A stretch of 64,000 bases of DNA from Pseudobdellovibrionaceae bacterium (GTDB lineage: Bacteria; Bdellovibrionota; Bdellovibrionia; Bdellovibrionales; Bdellovibrionaceae): positions 62,001-126,000 of the forward strand of contig CANFQX010000007.1 in the NCBI GenBank assembly GCA_947449255.1. Direction: 5' to 3'. This document shows positions 51,068-60,564 of this stretch, piece by piece. The translations under genes and the position numbers were made by a program. Position 1 is the stretch's first letter, and each line of letters opens with the position of its first letter. The notes below the pieces were generated by a model. It was given only the letters and a program-made list of their open reading frames with translations. It had not been told where the DNA came from and did not search any database.

Positions 51068-52078
51068 TCACCATTGAATCGGTTCAGGTTCAATCTCAAT
51101 GCCAAATTGTTTTTTGACATCCGCACGAACTTGATTTGATAAAGCCCAGACATCATCAGCAGTAGCCTGACCATGATTCACTAACACCAAAGCTTGCTTT
51201 TCATACATGCCAACAGGCCCCAGCTGTTTTCCCTTCCAGCCCGATTGATCGATCAACCAACCCGCTGCAATTTTAAATTTATCACCAGCAGCATAGTGAA
51301 CCAAATTAGGGTGTTTGAGCAAAAGCGCGTCAGCGACTTCTTTTGTCACTATGGGATTTTTAAAGAAGCTTCCGACATTGCCAATGATCTTTGGATCAGG
51401 CAGTTTGCTTTGTCTGATTTTGATCACAGCCTTAGAGATATTTTGTGGATTGATTTCAAGACTTTGTTTTTGCAGTTCTTTTGAAATATCGCCGTATTCA
51501 AGATGCATTTTGTTTTTTTTGGGTAATCTAAAAGTGACATCCCAAATGATGTACTTTCCGGATCCTGCTTGTTTAAAAAAGCTCTCACGGTAGGAGAAAT
51601 GACAATCAGAATTTTTAAAAATTTCCGGAAGTCCACTTAAAAGATTGATCGCCGTAACTTCCCAGAGCAAGTCTTTGATCTCAACTCCATAGGCCCCAAT
51701 ATTTTGAATTGGCGCAGCACCAACAGTTCCCGGGATTAAAGAAAGATTCTCAAGTCCAAAATAAGAATTTGATAAGGTCCATTGAATGAAATCATCCCAA
51801 ACCTCGCCAGCGGACGCTTTGACATACCAGAACTCATCATCTTGAAGAATAAGCTGCATTCCCTTGTTAGCCATTTTAATGACTAAGCCATTCACAAGAT
51901 GTGGAATGACTAAGTTGCTTCCGCCCCCTAAAACATGCCATTTTTTATCTTTAACGGACTCCTCTTTTAAAAGTTCGCTGAGTTCTTGAAGCTCATGAAT
52001 TTCGGTGTAGTACTTTGCCTGTGATTGGAGGCCCAAGGTGTTTAGATGACTCAGGCTGATGTTTGTTTGGATAATCAT
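51068..52078 (-). CDS. murB: UDP-N-acetylenolpyruvoylglucosamine reductase MurB
   Basis: 336 aa. FAD-binding N-terminal part with VLGGGSNLVIP and SLIPGTVGAAPIQNIGAYGVE; substrate domain with YRESFFK (type I Tyr-Arg), GSFFKNPIV (catalytic Ser) and the C-terminal IEPEPIQW (Glu). Second step of peptidoglycan precursor synthesis. Lies apart from the rsmH-ftsL-ftsI cluster by 5 kb. Confidence 0.95.
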   Translation of the reverse strand: MIIQTNISLSHLNTLGLQSQAKYYTEIHELQELSELLKEESVKDKKWHVLGGGSNLVIPHLVNGLVIKMANKGMQLILQDDEFWYVKASAGEVWDDFIQWTLSNSYFGLENLSLIPGTVGAAPIQNIGAYGVEIKDLLWEVTAINLLSGLPEIFKNSDCHFSYRESFFKQAGSGKYIIWDVTFRLPKKNKMHLEYGDISKELQKQSLEINPQNISKAVIKIRQSKLPDPKIIGNVGSFFKNPIVTKEVADALLLKHPNLVHYAAGDKFKIAAGWLIDQSGWKGKQLGPVGMYEKQALVLVNHGQATADDVWALSNQVRADVKKQFGIEIEPEPIQW

Positions 52079-52119
52079 GATTTGGCCACTCTACCTTCGC
52101 GAATTCAGGGGGGATCAAT

Positions 52120-52653
52120 TTACTCTAATTCTTTATCTTTTCTTTTGTAAGTTAGAAATGAAAAGGGAATTGGATTTTCGACATCGCGGCGATCTGTTAA
52201 TTCAAAAATATTTTCATTGATCGATGGATAGAATGTATCGCCCTCAAAGGATTGATGAATTTGGGTTAGATAAATCTTGTCCGTCAGATCGAGTTCAAGG
52301 GATTGTTTATAGATTTCTCCGCCGCCGATAATAAACACTTCTTCACCCCAAGTCTTGGTCAGTGAATCTGCATGTTGAATGGCCTCTTGCAAGCTACTAA
52401 CAAAAACAACAGGGCTGGATTCAGGGGCATTGAAATTATATTTTGAAGGGTATCGAGTGATCACAATGTGGTATCGCTGAGGGAGAGCTCGTCCATTGAA
52501 GGATTCAAAAGTTTTTCGTCCCATGATCATGACGTGCCCCTTGGTTGTATCGCGGAAGAACTTCATGTCTTCAGGGATATTCCAAGCGGGCAAAGTGCCA
52601 TGGCTTCCAATGGTTCGGTTTTGGGCACAAGCCACAATGTGAGTCAGGATCAT
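52120..52653 (-). CDS. folA: dihydrofolate reductase FolA
   Basis: 177 aa. [28 protein letters not shown] holds the M20-like loop and the acid in the active site; [19 protein letters not shown] and [15 protein letters not shown] (NADPH loop) complete the family pattern. Its start overlaps the thyA stop by 4 bases; the pair regenerates folate used in dTMP synthesis. Confidence 0.95.
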   Translation of the reverse strand: MILTHIVACAQNRTIGSHGTLPAWNIPEDMKFFRDTTKGHVMIMGRKTFESFNGRALPQRYHIVITRYPSKYNFNAPESSPVVFVSSLQEAIQHADSLTKTWGEEVFIIGGGEIYKQSLELDLTDKIYLTQIHQSFEGDTFYPSINENIFELTDRRDVENPIPFSFLTYKRKDKELE

Positions 52654-53444
52654 ACGGCCACCGGGGCCTTGATAGCTTCATGGGGGTCATAATTGACAAC
52701 TTCAATGTCATCAAAAGTAAAATCAAAGATATTTTTTCGCAGAGGATTCAGTTTTAATTTTGGTAGTTCTTTGAAACTTCTTGAAAGCTGAAGGTGAGTT
52801 TGTTCAAGGTGATTTGAATAAAGGTGGGCATCGCCGAGGGTGTGAATAAATTCACCAACTTCAAGATCACAGACCTGTGCGATCATGTGAGTGAGCAGGG
52901 CATAGCTTGCAATATTAAAAGGAACACCTAAGAAAATATCAGCACTTCGTTGGTATAGTTGGCAGGAAAGTTTGCCATTGGCCACATAGAATTGAAAAAA
53001 AGCATGACAGGGAGGCAGTGCCATCTTGTCGACGTCTCCAGGATTAAAGGCGACAACTAGCAAGCGTCTTGAGTCTGGATTTTTTTTAATTTGTTCAATC
53101 ACGTTCGAAATTTGATCTATAGTTCGTCCGTCAGCGGTTTCCCACGAGCGCCATTGTTTGCCATAAACAGGTCCTAAATTGCCATTTTCATCGGCCCATT
53201 CATCCCAGATGGTAACCTTGTTTTCTTTTAAGTAGCGAATGTTGGTCTCGCCCTTCAGGAACCATAAGAGCTCATGAAAGATAGATCGTGTATGAAGTTT
53301 TTTAGTTGTCAGCAGGGGGAAGCCTGCATTCAAATCAAAGCGCATTTGATATCCAAATACTGAAAGAGTACCAGTGCCGGTGCGGTCCTCTTTTTGAGTT
53401 CCATGATCTAAAACAAATTTCATTAATTCGTGATACTGCTTCAT
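52650..53444 (-). CDS. thyA: thymidylate synthase ThyA
   Basis: 264 aa, full length. [31 protein letters not shown], the catalytic Cys in [37 protein letters not shown] and [13 protein letters not shown] are the classical motifs. Makes dTMP from dUMP. First gene of the thyA-folA pair. Confidence 0.97.
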   Translation of the reverse strand: MKQYHELMKFVLDHGTQKEDRTGTGTLSVFGYQMRFDLNAGFPLLTTKKLHTRSIFHELLWFLKGETNIRYLKENKVTIWDEWADENGNLGPVYGKQWRSWETADGRTIDQISNVIEQIKKNPDSRRLLVVAFNPGDVDKMALPPCHAFFQFYVANGKLSCQLYQRSADIFLGVPFNIASYALLTHMIAQVCDLEVGEFIHTLGDAHLYSNHLEQTHLQLSRSFKELPKLKLNPLRKNIFDFTFDDIEVVNYDPHEAIKAPVAV

Positions 53445-53582
53445 AAGTCCTCGCTGAATGAACTCAAATCTATAAAATAATTGAAAATGACGATATCGCA
53501 GGGCAGAGTTTAGAGGAAGACTTTGATGGGTGAGTCATTTTAAAAGCTGTCCCATTACAACGAACCAAGGAAGGACTTTGCT

Positions 53583-54284
53583 ATGTTACTATATCGAGCG
53601 TCAAAGGACAGAGGATTTGCCGAGTTTGGTGGTTGGTTGCGAAGTTATCATACTTTTTCTTTTAATGATTATTATGATCCTCGTTACATGGGGTTTCGCG
53701 ATCTGCGTGTCATAAATCAGGATTGGATCGAAAAAGACGCGGGTTTTCCCACCCATCCCCATAAAAATATGGAAATTATCACTTATGTCTTAAAGGGAGC
53801 TGTCGAACATCGTGATAGTCTTGGCAATGTCGGACAAATTCAGGCCGGCGAAATACAAGTGATGCATGCGGGTAAGGGTGTTCGACATAGCGAGGCAAAT
53901 CCCTCAAAAACTGAGGTGCTAGAGCTCTTTCAGATTTGGATTCAACCGGACACAAATGGGGTTGAAGCTGGCTACACCCAGCAGATTTTTAAGCGCGAAG
54001 AGAAATTGAACTCATTGCGTCTGATGGTGTCAAAATCGGGTCGTGAAAACAGCCAGAAAATTTATCAGGATGTTGATCTTTATGCCTGTATTTTGGAACC
54101 TCAAAAGGAAATTGATTTTAAAATCAGAGAGGGACGAGGCTGTTGGGTTCAAATTGCTGAAGGTAAATTATCAGTAAATGGTCAGCTGATGTCGTCTGGT
54201 GATGGAATGGCTGTGGAAGCTGAAGAGATTTTGCGATTGAAGGCAATCACTGAGACTGAGTTTTTGTTATTTGATTTAGCTTAA
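53583..54284 (+). CDS. pirin-family cupin protein
   Basis: 233 aa. Metal-binding cupin strand DAGFPTHPHKNMEIITYVLKG, GEIQVMHAGKGVRHSE and ELFQIWIQP are as in YhaK/pirin proteins; RYMGFRDLRVINQDW at the start is typical. Bacterial pirins bind iron, and some have quercetin dioxygenase activity; role here unknown. A strong terminator follows. Confidence 0.88.
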   Translation: MLLYRASKDRGFAEFGGWLRSYHTFSFNDYYDPRYMGFRDLRVINQDWIEKDAGFPTHPHKNMEIITYVLKGAVEHRDSLGNVGQIQAGEIQVMHAGKGVRHSEANPSKTEVLELFQIWIQPDTNGVEAGYTQQIFKREEKLNSLRLMVSKSGRENSQKIYQDVDLYACILEPQKEIDFKIREGRGCWVQIAEGKLSVNGQLMSSGDGMAVEAEEILRLKAITETEFLLFDLA

Positions 54285-54300
54285 GTACAAATATTAAAAA

Positions 54301-54325
54301 AAAGACCAACTTAGAGTTGGTCTTT
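54301..54325. terminator. bidirectional terminator between pirin and hpt
   Basis: Perfect 10-bp stem AAAGACCAAC (54301-54310) with GTTGGTCTTT (54316-54325), 5-base loop, T-run on the plus strand and A-run on the left side, so it can end both convergent transcripts. Confidence 0.93.
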
Positions 54326-54353
54326 TTTTAAGGAAATCATTCAGGCCATTCAG

Positions 54354-54884
54354 TTACTGAAAATTTTGAACCTGAGCAATATATGGAAGATTGCGATAAT
54401 AACCTTGGTAATCGAGTCCATAGCCCACCACAAAGTCATTTGGAATTTTAAATCCAACATGGTCCAATTTGCATTCAACTTTGAGTGCATCGGGTTTTTC
54501 AAGCAAAGTGACTGTCGTAAGACTTTTTGGTTTACGCGACAAAATAGAGTTTTTTAAGTAGTTCATTGTTAGGCCAGAGTCGACAATGTCCTCTACTAAA
54601 ATTACATGAACACCTTCGATGGGACTAGATAAATCCAAAGTGACTTTCACTTCCCCAGAAGAAGAGGTTCCACCGTTATAGCTAGAAACGCCAAAAAATT
54701 CACATGTGATATCTGTTTCGATATTTCGAATCAGGTCAGAATAAAACATAAAGGAACCTTTTAAAACGCAGACCGCAATAACTTTTTCACCTTTGAATTT
54801 TTTTGTTAAGATCGCACCTAACTCTTTTACTTTGGCTTGAAGTTGATCTTCTGTGATGTAAGGTTTTAGTGTCAAGTTGGTCAT
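54354..54884 (-). CDS. hpt: hypoxanthine phosphoribosyltransferase
   Basis: 176 aa. PRPP loop VILVEDIVDSGLTMNYL, the KGSFMFYSDLIR strand and VGYGLDYQGYYRNLPYIA are standard for Hpt. Converts hypoxanthine and guanine to nucleotides. 13 bases from the Upp gene upstream, one salvage operon. Confidence 0.95.
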   Translation of the reverse strand: MTNLTLKPYITEDQLQAKVKELGAILTKKFKGEKVIAVCVLKGSFMFYSDLIRNIETDITCEFFGVSSYNGGTSSSGEVKVTLDLSSPIEGVHVILVEDIVDSGLTMNYLKNSILSRKPKSLTTVTLLEKPDALKVECKLDHVGFKIPNDFVVGYGLDYQGYYRNLPYIAQVQNFQ

Positions 54885-54897
54885 GGGGATGCCTTTC

Positions 54898-55701
54898 TTA
54901 AACGAAGGAGTTGTTCATGATTTCGCCGAAGCCGCCGCCGCCGGGAACAATATATTGTTTGTTATTCAGGCCGCATTCTTGATCCCAATATTTTCCCGGT
55001 GCTGAACTTAAAACTGCCTGAGGAGATAGCCCACGGTCAAGTCTTAAGGCATAGATTTGAACATCTGGATGGGCAGTGCAAAGATTCTTTAGATACTCTG
55101 GGGTTACAATCAAATTAAGCGCTAGATATTTTTTTGCTGGTCCCTCAATGTGTTTTTTATAATACTCAACAGCAGAGATCATCGTGTTGCCGGTGGCTCC
55201 CATGGGATCTGGAAAGAGGACGTAGGAGTCTTTCACTCCGCCACCAATTTTCATTCCATCGAGATGAGTGCCAGTCACCATGTCTTTTTGATCGGTTGTT
55301 CGTGCGGCAAAGATGTGGTCCTGACGAATCCGGTGAGCCTCAAGAGAAAAATGCATAAAATTGTAGCACAAATGACTTGGAAATGTTCCTGCACGAGCCA
55401 GATTGACTGTCACCGCATTTTGCTTGGGCAATATTCGCCTTGTTTTTAGTTTTTGATCTGGGTGGGCTGCGGTCATTCTTGTGATCTGTTCGAGATCTTC
55501 TTTTTCAAACTCGTTGTCCATCACAAGAGTCATCAGGTTTGTGTAAAGCACATCTATAATTCTGTTGATTTCAGGTTGAAAGCACTCTGGATGACAAAGT
55601 CTTGCAAGTATTCCATTTAAAAAGGGGCTATCAATGATGTGAACTTGAGGGCCGTAATGATGCTTCAGCTCTTGAGTAGACGCTGTCTGTGAATTATTCA
55701 T
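54898..55701 (-). CDS. upp: divergent uracil phosphoribosyltransferase
   Basis: 267 aa, longer than the usual 208-residue Upp. The PRPP loop is VLFPDPMGATGNTMISAVEYY, and the N-terminal half shows ITRMTAA and an Arg-rich flexible loop. The C-terminal end PGGGGFGEIMNNS replaces the usual P-G-x-G-D-x-G-D-R, and the N-terminus has about 40 extra residues. Still most like the Upp family; other PRTase activity cannot be excluded. Cotranscribed with hpt. Confidence 0.72.
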   Translation of the reverse strand: MNNSQTASTQELKHHYGPQVHIIDSPFLNGILARLCHPECFQPEINRIIDVLYTNLMTLVMDNEFEKEDLEQITRMTAAHPDQKLKTRRILPKQNAVTVNLARAGTFPSHLCYNFMHFSLEAHRIRQDHIFAARTTDQKDMVTGTHLDGMKIGGGVKDSYVLFPDPMGATGNTMISAVEYYKKHIEGPAKKYLALNLIVTPEYLKNLCTAHPDVQIYALRLDRGLSPQAVLSSAPGKYWDQECGLNNKQYIVPGGGGFGEIMNNSFV

Positions 55702-55730
55702 TTTAAATCCTCTGGTCTGTTTCCTAGGTG

Positions 55731-56741
55731 TTATTTCAAGACCGGGGAGAACTCAATGAAAATCACAAATTCACTTTCGCCAGATTTAAATTGTGCAGAG
55801 TGCAGTATTTTAAAGACGTCGATCGACGTCAATTCATCCTCGTTTTCCATAAAGGATTGCAAAGGCATAATACCTGACAGAAAAAATCCTGTTCCAGTGT
55901 TGATTTCGAAAATGGCAGGGAAGGACTTTCTTTGAATTTCAATGCCTCCGGTTGCGCCTTGTTCGCGCCATGTTCTCTGGATTTCTATATTTCCGCGTAG
56001 ATTGTTGTTTTCCAGCTCATTCAATTCAAAAAAGGTTGTCATCCCAATATCTGTGTTCGGGTTGCGGCGGTCTTTTAAACCATAAAACCACTGCATAGAT
56101 TTTGATGAACCTAAGGCTCGTGTTTCTTTGTGAAGAATTTTAATGCCATTATTTTGCAAGCGCTTTTCGATGCCAGGCAAAATTCCAGCAGTATAATCTT
56201 TAAAATTCATAAACTGCCCGGTGGATTGACTGGCTTCAAAGAGAGCATTCAAAAGACTTCGGTTTACCTCAGCATAGGTGACGATCAATTGCTGCGAATG
56301 AAGACTGGCGGGGTTGCGTCCATCTTTTTTATTTGTGGCTGAATCTAAAAGCTGCTCTTTTGAGCTCGTATTTGAAATATTTTGAGTGGAGTCATCTTCC
56401 GAGTTCGCTTGTGCTATATCAAATCCTGAATGGGAGGAATCTGTGGTGCCGTTGTCCGGAAAATCACTCTGGTTGTTGCTTTTCTCTGAGGAATTTATTT
56501 GTAGTTTTGATTTAAAGAAGGCTGTGGCACCAGTTTGACTATTTCGATTTGTCTTATAGATGGTCAAACCCACGGTGGCTGATAGAATGATCAAAAGGCA
56601 TAATTGAACGAAAGGATTTTTAAAAATCTTTGAAAAAAAAGGAATTTGCGGTTTTTTATAATTCTTAACATCGACGCCACATTGAGCGCAATATTGATCT
56701 TCTGGCTGTTGAAACCCACAACGTGGACAATTTATAAGCAT
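55731..56741 (-). CDS. zinc-ribbon membrane protein of unknown role
   Basis: 336 aa. An N-terminal zinc ribbon (CPRCGFQQPEDQYCAQCG), one membrane helix (about 46-66), an Asp/Ser/Asn-rich linker (about 70-150), and a C-terminal domain (about 160-336) with FNFKDYTAGI-like and strand-rich segments (NIEIQRTWREQGATGGIEIQ). A cytoplasmic ribbon with a periplasmic domain is predicted. No family beyond the ribbon recognised. Confidence 0.68.
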   Translation of the reverse strand: MLINCPRCGFQQPEDQYCAQCGVDVKNYKKPQIPFFSKIFKNPFVQLCLLIILSATVGLTIYKTNRNSQTGATAFFKSKLQINSSEKSNNQSDFPDNGTTDSSHSGFDIAQANSEDDSTQNISNTSSKEQLLDSATNKKDGRNPASLHSQQLIVTYAEVNRSLLNALFEASQSTGQFMNFKDYTAGILPGIEKRLQNNGIKILHKETRALGSSKSMQWFYGLKDRRNPNTDIGMTTFFELNELENNNLRGNIEIQRTWREQGATGGIEIQRKSFPAIFEINTGTGFFLSGIMPLQSFMENEDELTSIDVFKILHSAQFKSGESEFVIFIEFSPVLK

Positions 56742-56872
56742 CGAAATTCAAATCCTTTAAATATTCGATTAAAATGAAAAAATCTTATCTCTCACAAAAA
56801 AATGTTTATCCTATAGAAATCCAGTTTTGTGTTTAAAATAAATCCTCTATTTAAAGCCTAAAGCAAAGCCAC

Positions 56873-56901
56873 TTGACGCTCAATAGAATTATTCATACCT
56901 T
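56873..56901 (+). promoter_or_regulatory. possible promoter of rsmH-ftsL-ftsI
   Basis: TTGACG at 56873-56878 and TACCTT at 56896-56901, 17-base spacer, 72 bases before the rsmH ATG. The -10 match is poor, so this is tentative. A GGGTT/AACCC mini-hairpin with TTTT (about 56923-56941) lies between and might attenuate. No mraZ gene or MraZ-box array is seen. Confidence 0.3.
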
Positions 56902-56972
56902 GAAGTATATGTAGAATTTTTCCGGGGTTGCTTTGAACCCTTTTAGACGTGGAATTTCAGCGAAAGTGCTAA

Positions 56973-57959
56973 ATGAAAAAGTATAAACCGAAATCAGGCG
57001 AAAAAATTGAAATTAGAGAAGAAATAAGCCCGCCAAAAGTCGAGCTCCCTTTGAATTTTTCTAAAGAACACAATCCTGTTTTAATTCAAGAGGTCCTGGC
57101 GGCGTTTTATCCGTACAGGAATATCGCGAATCCGACCTATTTTGATGGAACTTTTGGTCGCGGAGGACATTATCTCGCTGTGAAGTATGTGACTTCAAAT
57201 CTTTCGGCGACAGTGATGGATCAGGATTTAGCCGCGATTGCCTATGCAAAGGCGCAATTTGCAAAAGAAATTGAAAATAAGACCTTGTATGTTGTGCACG
57301 GAAATTTTGCACAGTTTTCTGAATTTAGTTTTTCTCCTTTTGATATGATGCTCTTAGATCTGGGCGTGAGCTCTCCTCAGTTGGATCAAGCTGAGCGGGG
57401 ATTTAGTTTTTACCATGATGGCCCCTTGGACATGAGAATGAATCAGCAGCAGGGATTAACAGCTGAACTCATCGTGAATACAGCCTCAGAAGAGGATCTG
57501 ATTCGCATCTTCAAGGACTATGGTGAGGTTTATCGGCCGAATCGTGTTGTGAGAGCCATTGTGAATGACCGAAAGGTTAAAGCTTTTCAGTCGACAAATC
57601 AGCTGGCGGGATTGATTGAGCGAGTTGATGGGTGGCAAGTTAAGGGTCATCATCCGGCGACAAAATATTTCATGGCCTTGAGACTGGCTGTAAATTCTGA
57701 ATTGGAAGTTGTTGGTGAAACGTTACCAGCGATGATGCGAGCACTGAAACCTGGTGGTCGTTTGGCCGTGATTACTTTTCATTCGCTTGAAGATAGAATT
57801 GTAAAAAATATTTTTCGTGATTCTGAAGCCATAGGCAAATCCGTATATAAAAAAGTTGTTGTTCCATCTCAGGAAGAGCTGGATTTGAACTCACGATCGC
57901 GATCAGCGAAGTTAAGAGTTTTTGAAAGGAGTGCTCAGGATGAGCTCGGAAAAATTTAG
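56973..57959 (+). CDS. rsmH: 16S rRNA m4C1402 methyltransferase RsmH (MraW)
   Basis: 328 aa. HNPVLIQEVL, FDGTFGRGGHY (SAM loop), MLLDLGVSSPQLDQAERGFSF, DGPLDMRM, HPATKYFMALRLAVN and FHSLEDRIVK are the known blocks. First gene of the division cluster; mraZ, normally upstream, is absent. The 3' end overlaps ftsL by 20 bases. Confidence 0.95.
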   Translation: MKKYKPKSGEKIEIREEISPPKVELPLNFSKEHNPVLIQEVLAAFYPYRNIANPTYFDGTFGRGGHYLAVKYVTSNLSATVMDQDLAAIAYAKAQFAKEIENKTLYVVHGNFAQFSEFSFSPFDMMLLDLGVSSPQLDQAERGFSFYHDGPLDMRMNQQQGLTAELIVNTASEEDLIRIFKDYGEVYRPNRVVRAIVNDRKVKAFQSTNQLAGLIERVDGWQVKGHHPATKYFMALRLAVNSELEVVGETLPAMMRALKPGGRLAVITFHSLEDRIVKNIFRDSEAIGKSVYKKVVVPSQEELDLNSRSRSAKLRVFERSAQDELGKI

Positions 57960-58281
57960 ACAATTGAAACCCTTTTTTAGTATTTTACTGGTTATTTTTA
58001 CTTTATTTTCGATTGTCTTTTTGCAAATGGAAGAGCGTCGAATGGGCTATGTGGTTTTGAAGTTAAGTCATGAACACAAAAAAGTACTGGAAGAAAAAAG
58101 AGTCAGGGAAATAGCCTTAGCAAAGGTGACCAGACCGCAATTGCTAGATCATATGGCACAGCAAAAATTCACTCTTAAGCGCATTCAAGCCAGTCAAATT
58201 ATTCATTTGGGTGGAACTCATGAAAAAATTATTTTGAAAAGCCAAGATAAGATCGACGCCAAGGTTTCTATCAAAAACTAA
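57940..58281 (+). CDS. ftsL: FtsL-like cell division protein
   Basis: 113 aa from ATG 57940 (AGGAG nine bases upstream); a TTG at 57922 is less likely. A short cytoplasmic head, one membrane helix (about 11-28, FFSILLVIFTLFSIVFLQM), then a coiled coil and a C-terminal LARPQLLDHMAQQKF-like zipper. Assigned by position between rsmH and ftsI and by topology, since FtsL sequences diverge fast. Confidence 0.8.
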   Translation: MSSEKFRQLKPFFSILLVIFTLFSIVFLQMEERRMGYVVLKLSHEHKKVLEEKRVREIALAKVTRPQLLDHMAQQKFTLKRIQASQIIHLGGTHEKIILKSQDKIDAKVSIKN

Positions 58282-58321
58282 GGAAGAGTAGCCAAAAACT
58301 GATGACAGGAAGGAATCAGAT

Positions 58322-60469
58322 TTGAAATCAAGAATTGTATTTATTTTTGTGAGTGTCTTGGTGCTGTGGTCTCTGTTGATCATGCGAGCGGCTTATCTGC
58401 AATTTTTACCGAATGATCGTTTGAATGCACTTCAAAGTCGGCAATTTCAAACAAAAATAACCCTGCAAGCTAGGCGAGGCGCAATCATCGATCGAAATGG
58501 TCGGGATTTAGCAATGTCAGCCACGGCTTATTCATTATATGCTGATCCTAAGTTGCTTGAAAATCGTCGAAGCGTGGCAAAAAAATTAGCTAAAATTTTA
58601 AATCAGAATTTTGATACGATCTATTCGAAAATCAAAGATGGTTCACGCCGATTTGTGTGGATTCAAAGACTTCTTGATCAAGATAAAGCCGAGGAAATCA
58701 AGGCTTGGGATTTGAGGGGAATATCGCTGGTTGAAGAGTGGCGGCGTGTTTATCCCAATGAAACTTTGTTAGCACAAACATTGGGCTTTCTAGGTATCGA
58801 AGGACAAGGCCTTGAGGGACTTGAACTTCATTATGATCCTATTTTGCGGGGCAATCAGAAAAAGGTCTTATTAAAGAGGGATGCGCGCGGACGGCCACTC
58901 ATTAATAATGGGTTGATGTTCACGGAAAACCCTGAAGGAAATGAAGTTCAGCTCACGGTGGATTCAGATCTTCAGTACACTTTGGAAAGTGAATTGCATG
59001 AGGTCGTGTCTTCATTTGAAGCCGATCATGCTGTCGGCATTGTTTTGGATGCAAAGACCTCCGCTATTTTAGCGATGGCTTCTTCGCCAACTTTTGATTT
59101 GAATAAAGCTGCTGGAGTGTCTGCAAACAGTCGCAGAAATAAGGTTGTGACCGATACTTTTGAACCGGGTTCGACAATGAAGACCTTGCTGATTGCGACG
59201 GCACTTCGCGATGGAGTGGTTAAGCCCAGTTCTAAATTTTTCTGTGAAAATGGCAGTTTCAAAGTCGGCGATAAAGTCATCCACGAAGCTGAAGCTAAAG
59301 AAAAATTTGGTCATTTAAGTGTCTCTGAAATTTTAGCGGTGTCGTCGAACATTGGTTCAACGAAGATCGCCTTAAAATTGGGACAAGATCGATTGCGACA
59401 AGGACTTCTTGATTTTGGCTTAGGACAAAAGCTGGGGGTCGATTTGCCGGGTGAAGCCCGTGGAGTAGTGCAAGCTCTTCCTTGGCGGCCACATCTCATG
59501 AGCAATATTTCCTTTGGTCACGGAATTTCGGCAACACCTCTGCAAATAGCGAATGCTTATGCGGCGATTGCCAACGGCGGAGAGCTGAACACTCCCTTTG
59601 TCGTGAAATCAATTCGCGACTCAGAGACTGGTGTGTTGACAGAGACAAAAGTAAAAACAATGCGCCGAGTGATGACCGAAGATCAGGCCAATCAAATGAG
59701 GTCCATGCTGTTGGGAGTGACAACCTTGCCCATCGGCAGTGGAAAGAATGCGCGTGTTGAGGGATACATGGTTGCAGGTAAAACCGGCACTGCACAAAAA
59801 GTGAATGCCAACGGGGGAGGATATATGAGTGGAACATATATTTCGAGCTTCGCAGGTTTCATTCCAGCAAATGATCCAAGATTTGTTATCTATGTGGCGG
59901 TGGACTCTCCTCGTAAAGGCTACTATGGAGCCATGGTGGCGGCACCCCTGTTTGCAAAGGTGGCTTCCTACGCTGTACGTAAAGAAGGCATTGCCCCCGT
60001 TATTTTGGGAGATTCAATAAAACAAAATTTTAAAAGAAAAATTGGACTGAATCAGTCAAAATCAATTCTGAATGCGAAGGCGCCGATCTTTGATTCTAAT
60101 AATTCAAGTGATAGTTTGGCGGAAAGAGCCCAGGGACGTCAGAAAATCACCGCAGAAATTTCTTCAGGCTCCGCGAATCCAGCGGCTCCAGATCAAGCAG
60201 TCCCTGCTTCGGCGCTGTTAAATGGGCGAGCAGACATTCCTTTAGAAGTGCCACCGATATCTGGTGTTACAGAAACTCCTGTTGTTGCTTCGCCACCCAA
60301 GGAAAGTGTTCCGGATCTGATGAATCTGACCACTCGAGAAGTTTTTCGCAGGGTCAGCGGACAAAACATCAAGTTGAAGTTTGTGGGACAAGGAGTGGTT
60401 GCTGAAACTTTACCGGCAGCGGGGGCTCCGATGCCTGATGATAAGACGATAACGGTGATTCGTAAGTAG
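58322..60469 (+). CDS. ftsI: division transpeptidase FtsI (PBP3) with C-terminal PASTA domain
   Basis: 715 aa, TTG start with AGGAAGGA upstream. One membrane helix (about 5-25), then the pedestal (RRGAIIDRNGRDLA), and the transpeptidase with STMK (Ser284, Lys287), SSN at 341-343 and KTG at 487-489. Residues about 650-715 (VPDLMNLTTREVFRRVSG onward) form a single PASTA domain, common in Gram-positive and deltaproteobacterial division PBPs and rare in gamma-proteobacteria. murE, murF, mraY and the rest of the cluster do not follow. Confidence 0.94.
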   Translation: MKSRIVFIFVSVLVLWSLLIMRAAYLQFLPNDRLNALQSRQFQTKITLQARRGAIIDRNGRDLAMSATAYSLYADPKLLENRRSVAKKLAKILNQNFDTIYSKIKDGSRRFVWIQRLLDQDKAEEIKAWDLRGISLVEEWRRVYPNETLLAQTLGFLGIEGQGLEGLELHYDPILRGNQKKVLLKRDARGRPLINNGLMFTENPEGNEVQLTVDSDLQYTLESELHEVVSSFEADHAVGIVLDAKTSAILAMASSPTFDLNKAAGVSANSRRNKVVTDTFEPGSTMKTLLIATALRDGVVKPSSKFFCENGSFKVGDKVIHEAEAKEKFGHLSVSEILAVSSNIGSTKIALKLGQDRLRQGLLDFGLGQKLGVDLPGEARGVVQALPWRPHLMSNISFGHGISATPLQIANAYAAIANGGELNTPFVVKSIRDSETGVLTETKVKTMRRVMTEDQANQMRSMLLGVTTLPIGSGKNARVEGYMVAGKTGTAQKVNANGGGYMSGTYISSFAGFIPANDPRFVIYVAVDSPRKGYYGAMVAAPLFAKVASYAVRKEGIAPVILGDSIKQNFKRKIGLNQSKSILNAKAPIFDSNNSSDSLAERAQGRQKITAEISSGSANPAAPDQAVPASALLNGRADIPLEVPPISGVTETPVVASPPKESVPDLMNLTTREVFRRVSGQNIKLKFVGQGVVAETLPAAGAPMPDDKTITVIRK

Positions 60470-60471
60470 AG

Positions 60472-60544
60472 GTGCTAGCTAGGCGGCACCGCTTAATAGG
60501 TTTGCTCTTCTAGCTCGGCCAGCTTTTTCTTGCTGGCAGGCTCG
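60472..60544. other. two hairpins between ftsI and the next gene
   Basis: GGTGC/GCACC (about 60472-60490) and a longer GCCAGC/GCTGGC stem (60518-60523 with 60532-60537) extended by partial pairing of AGCTC with GCTCG. No T-run follows, so they are not classical terminators, although transcription of both convergent genes must end here. Confidence 0.35.
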
Positions 60545-60564
60545 TTGTAGATGGGTTCTATAAA

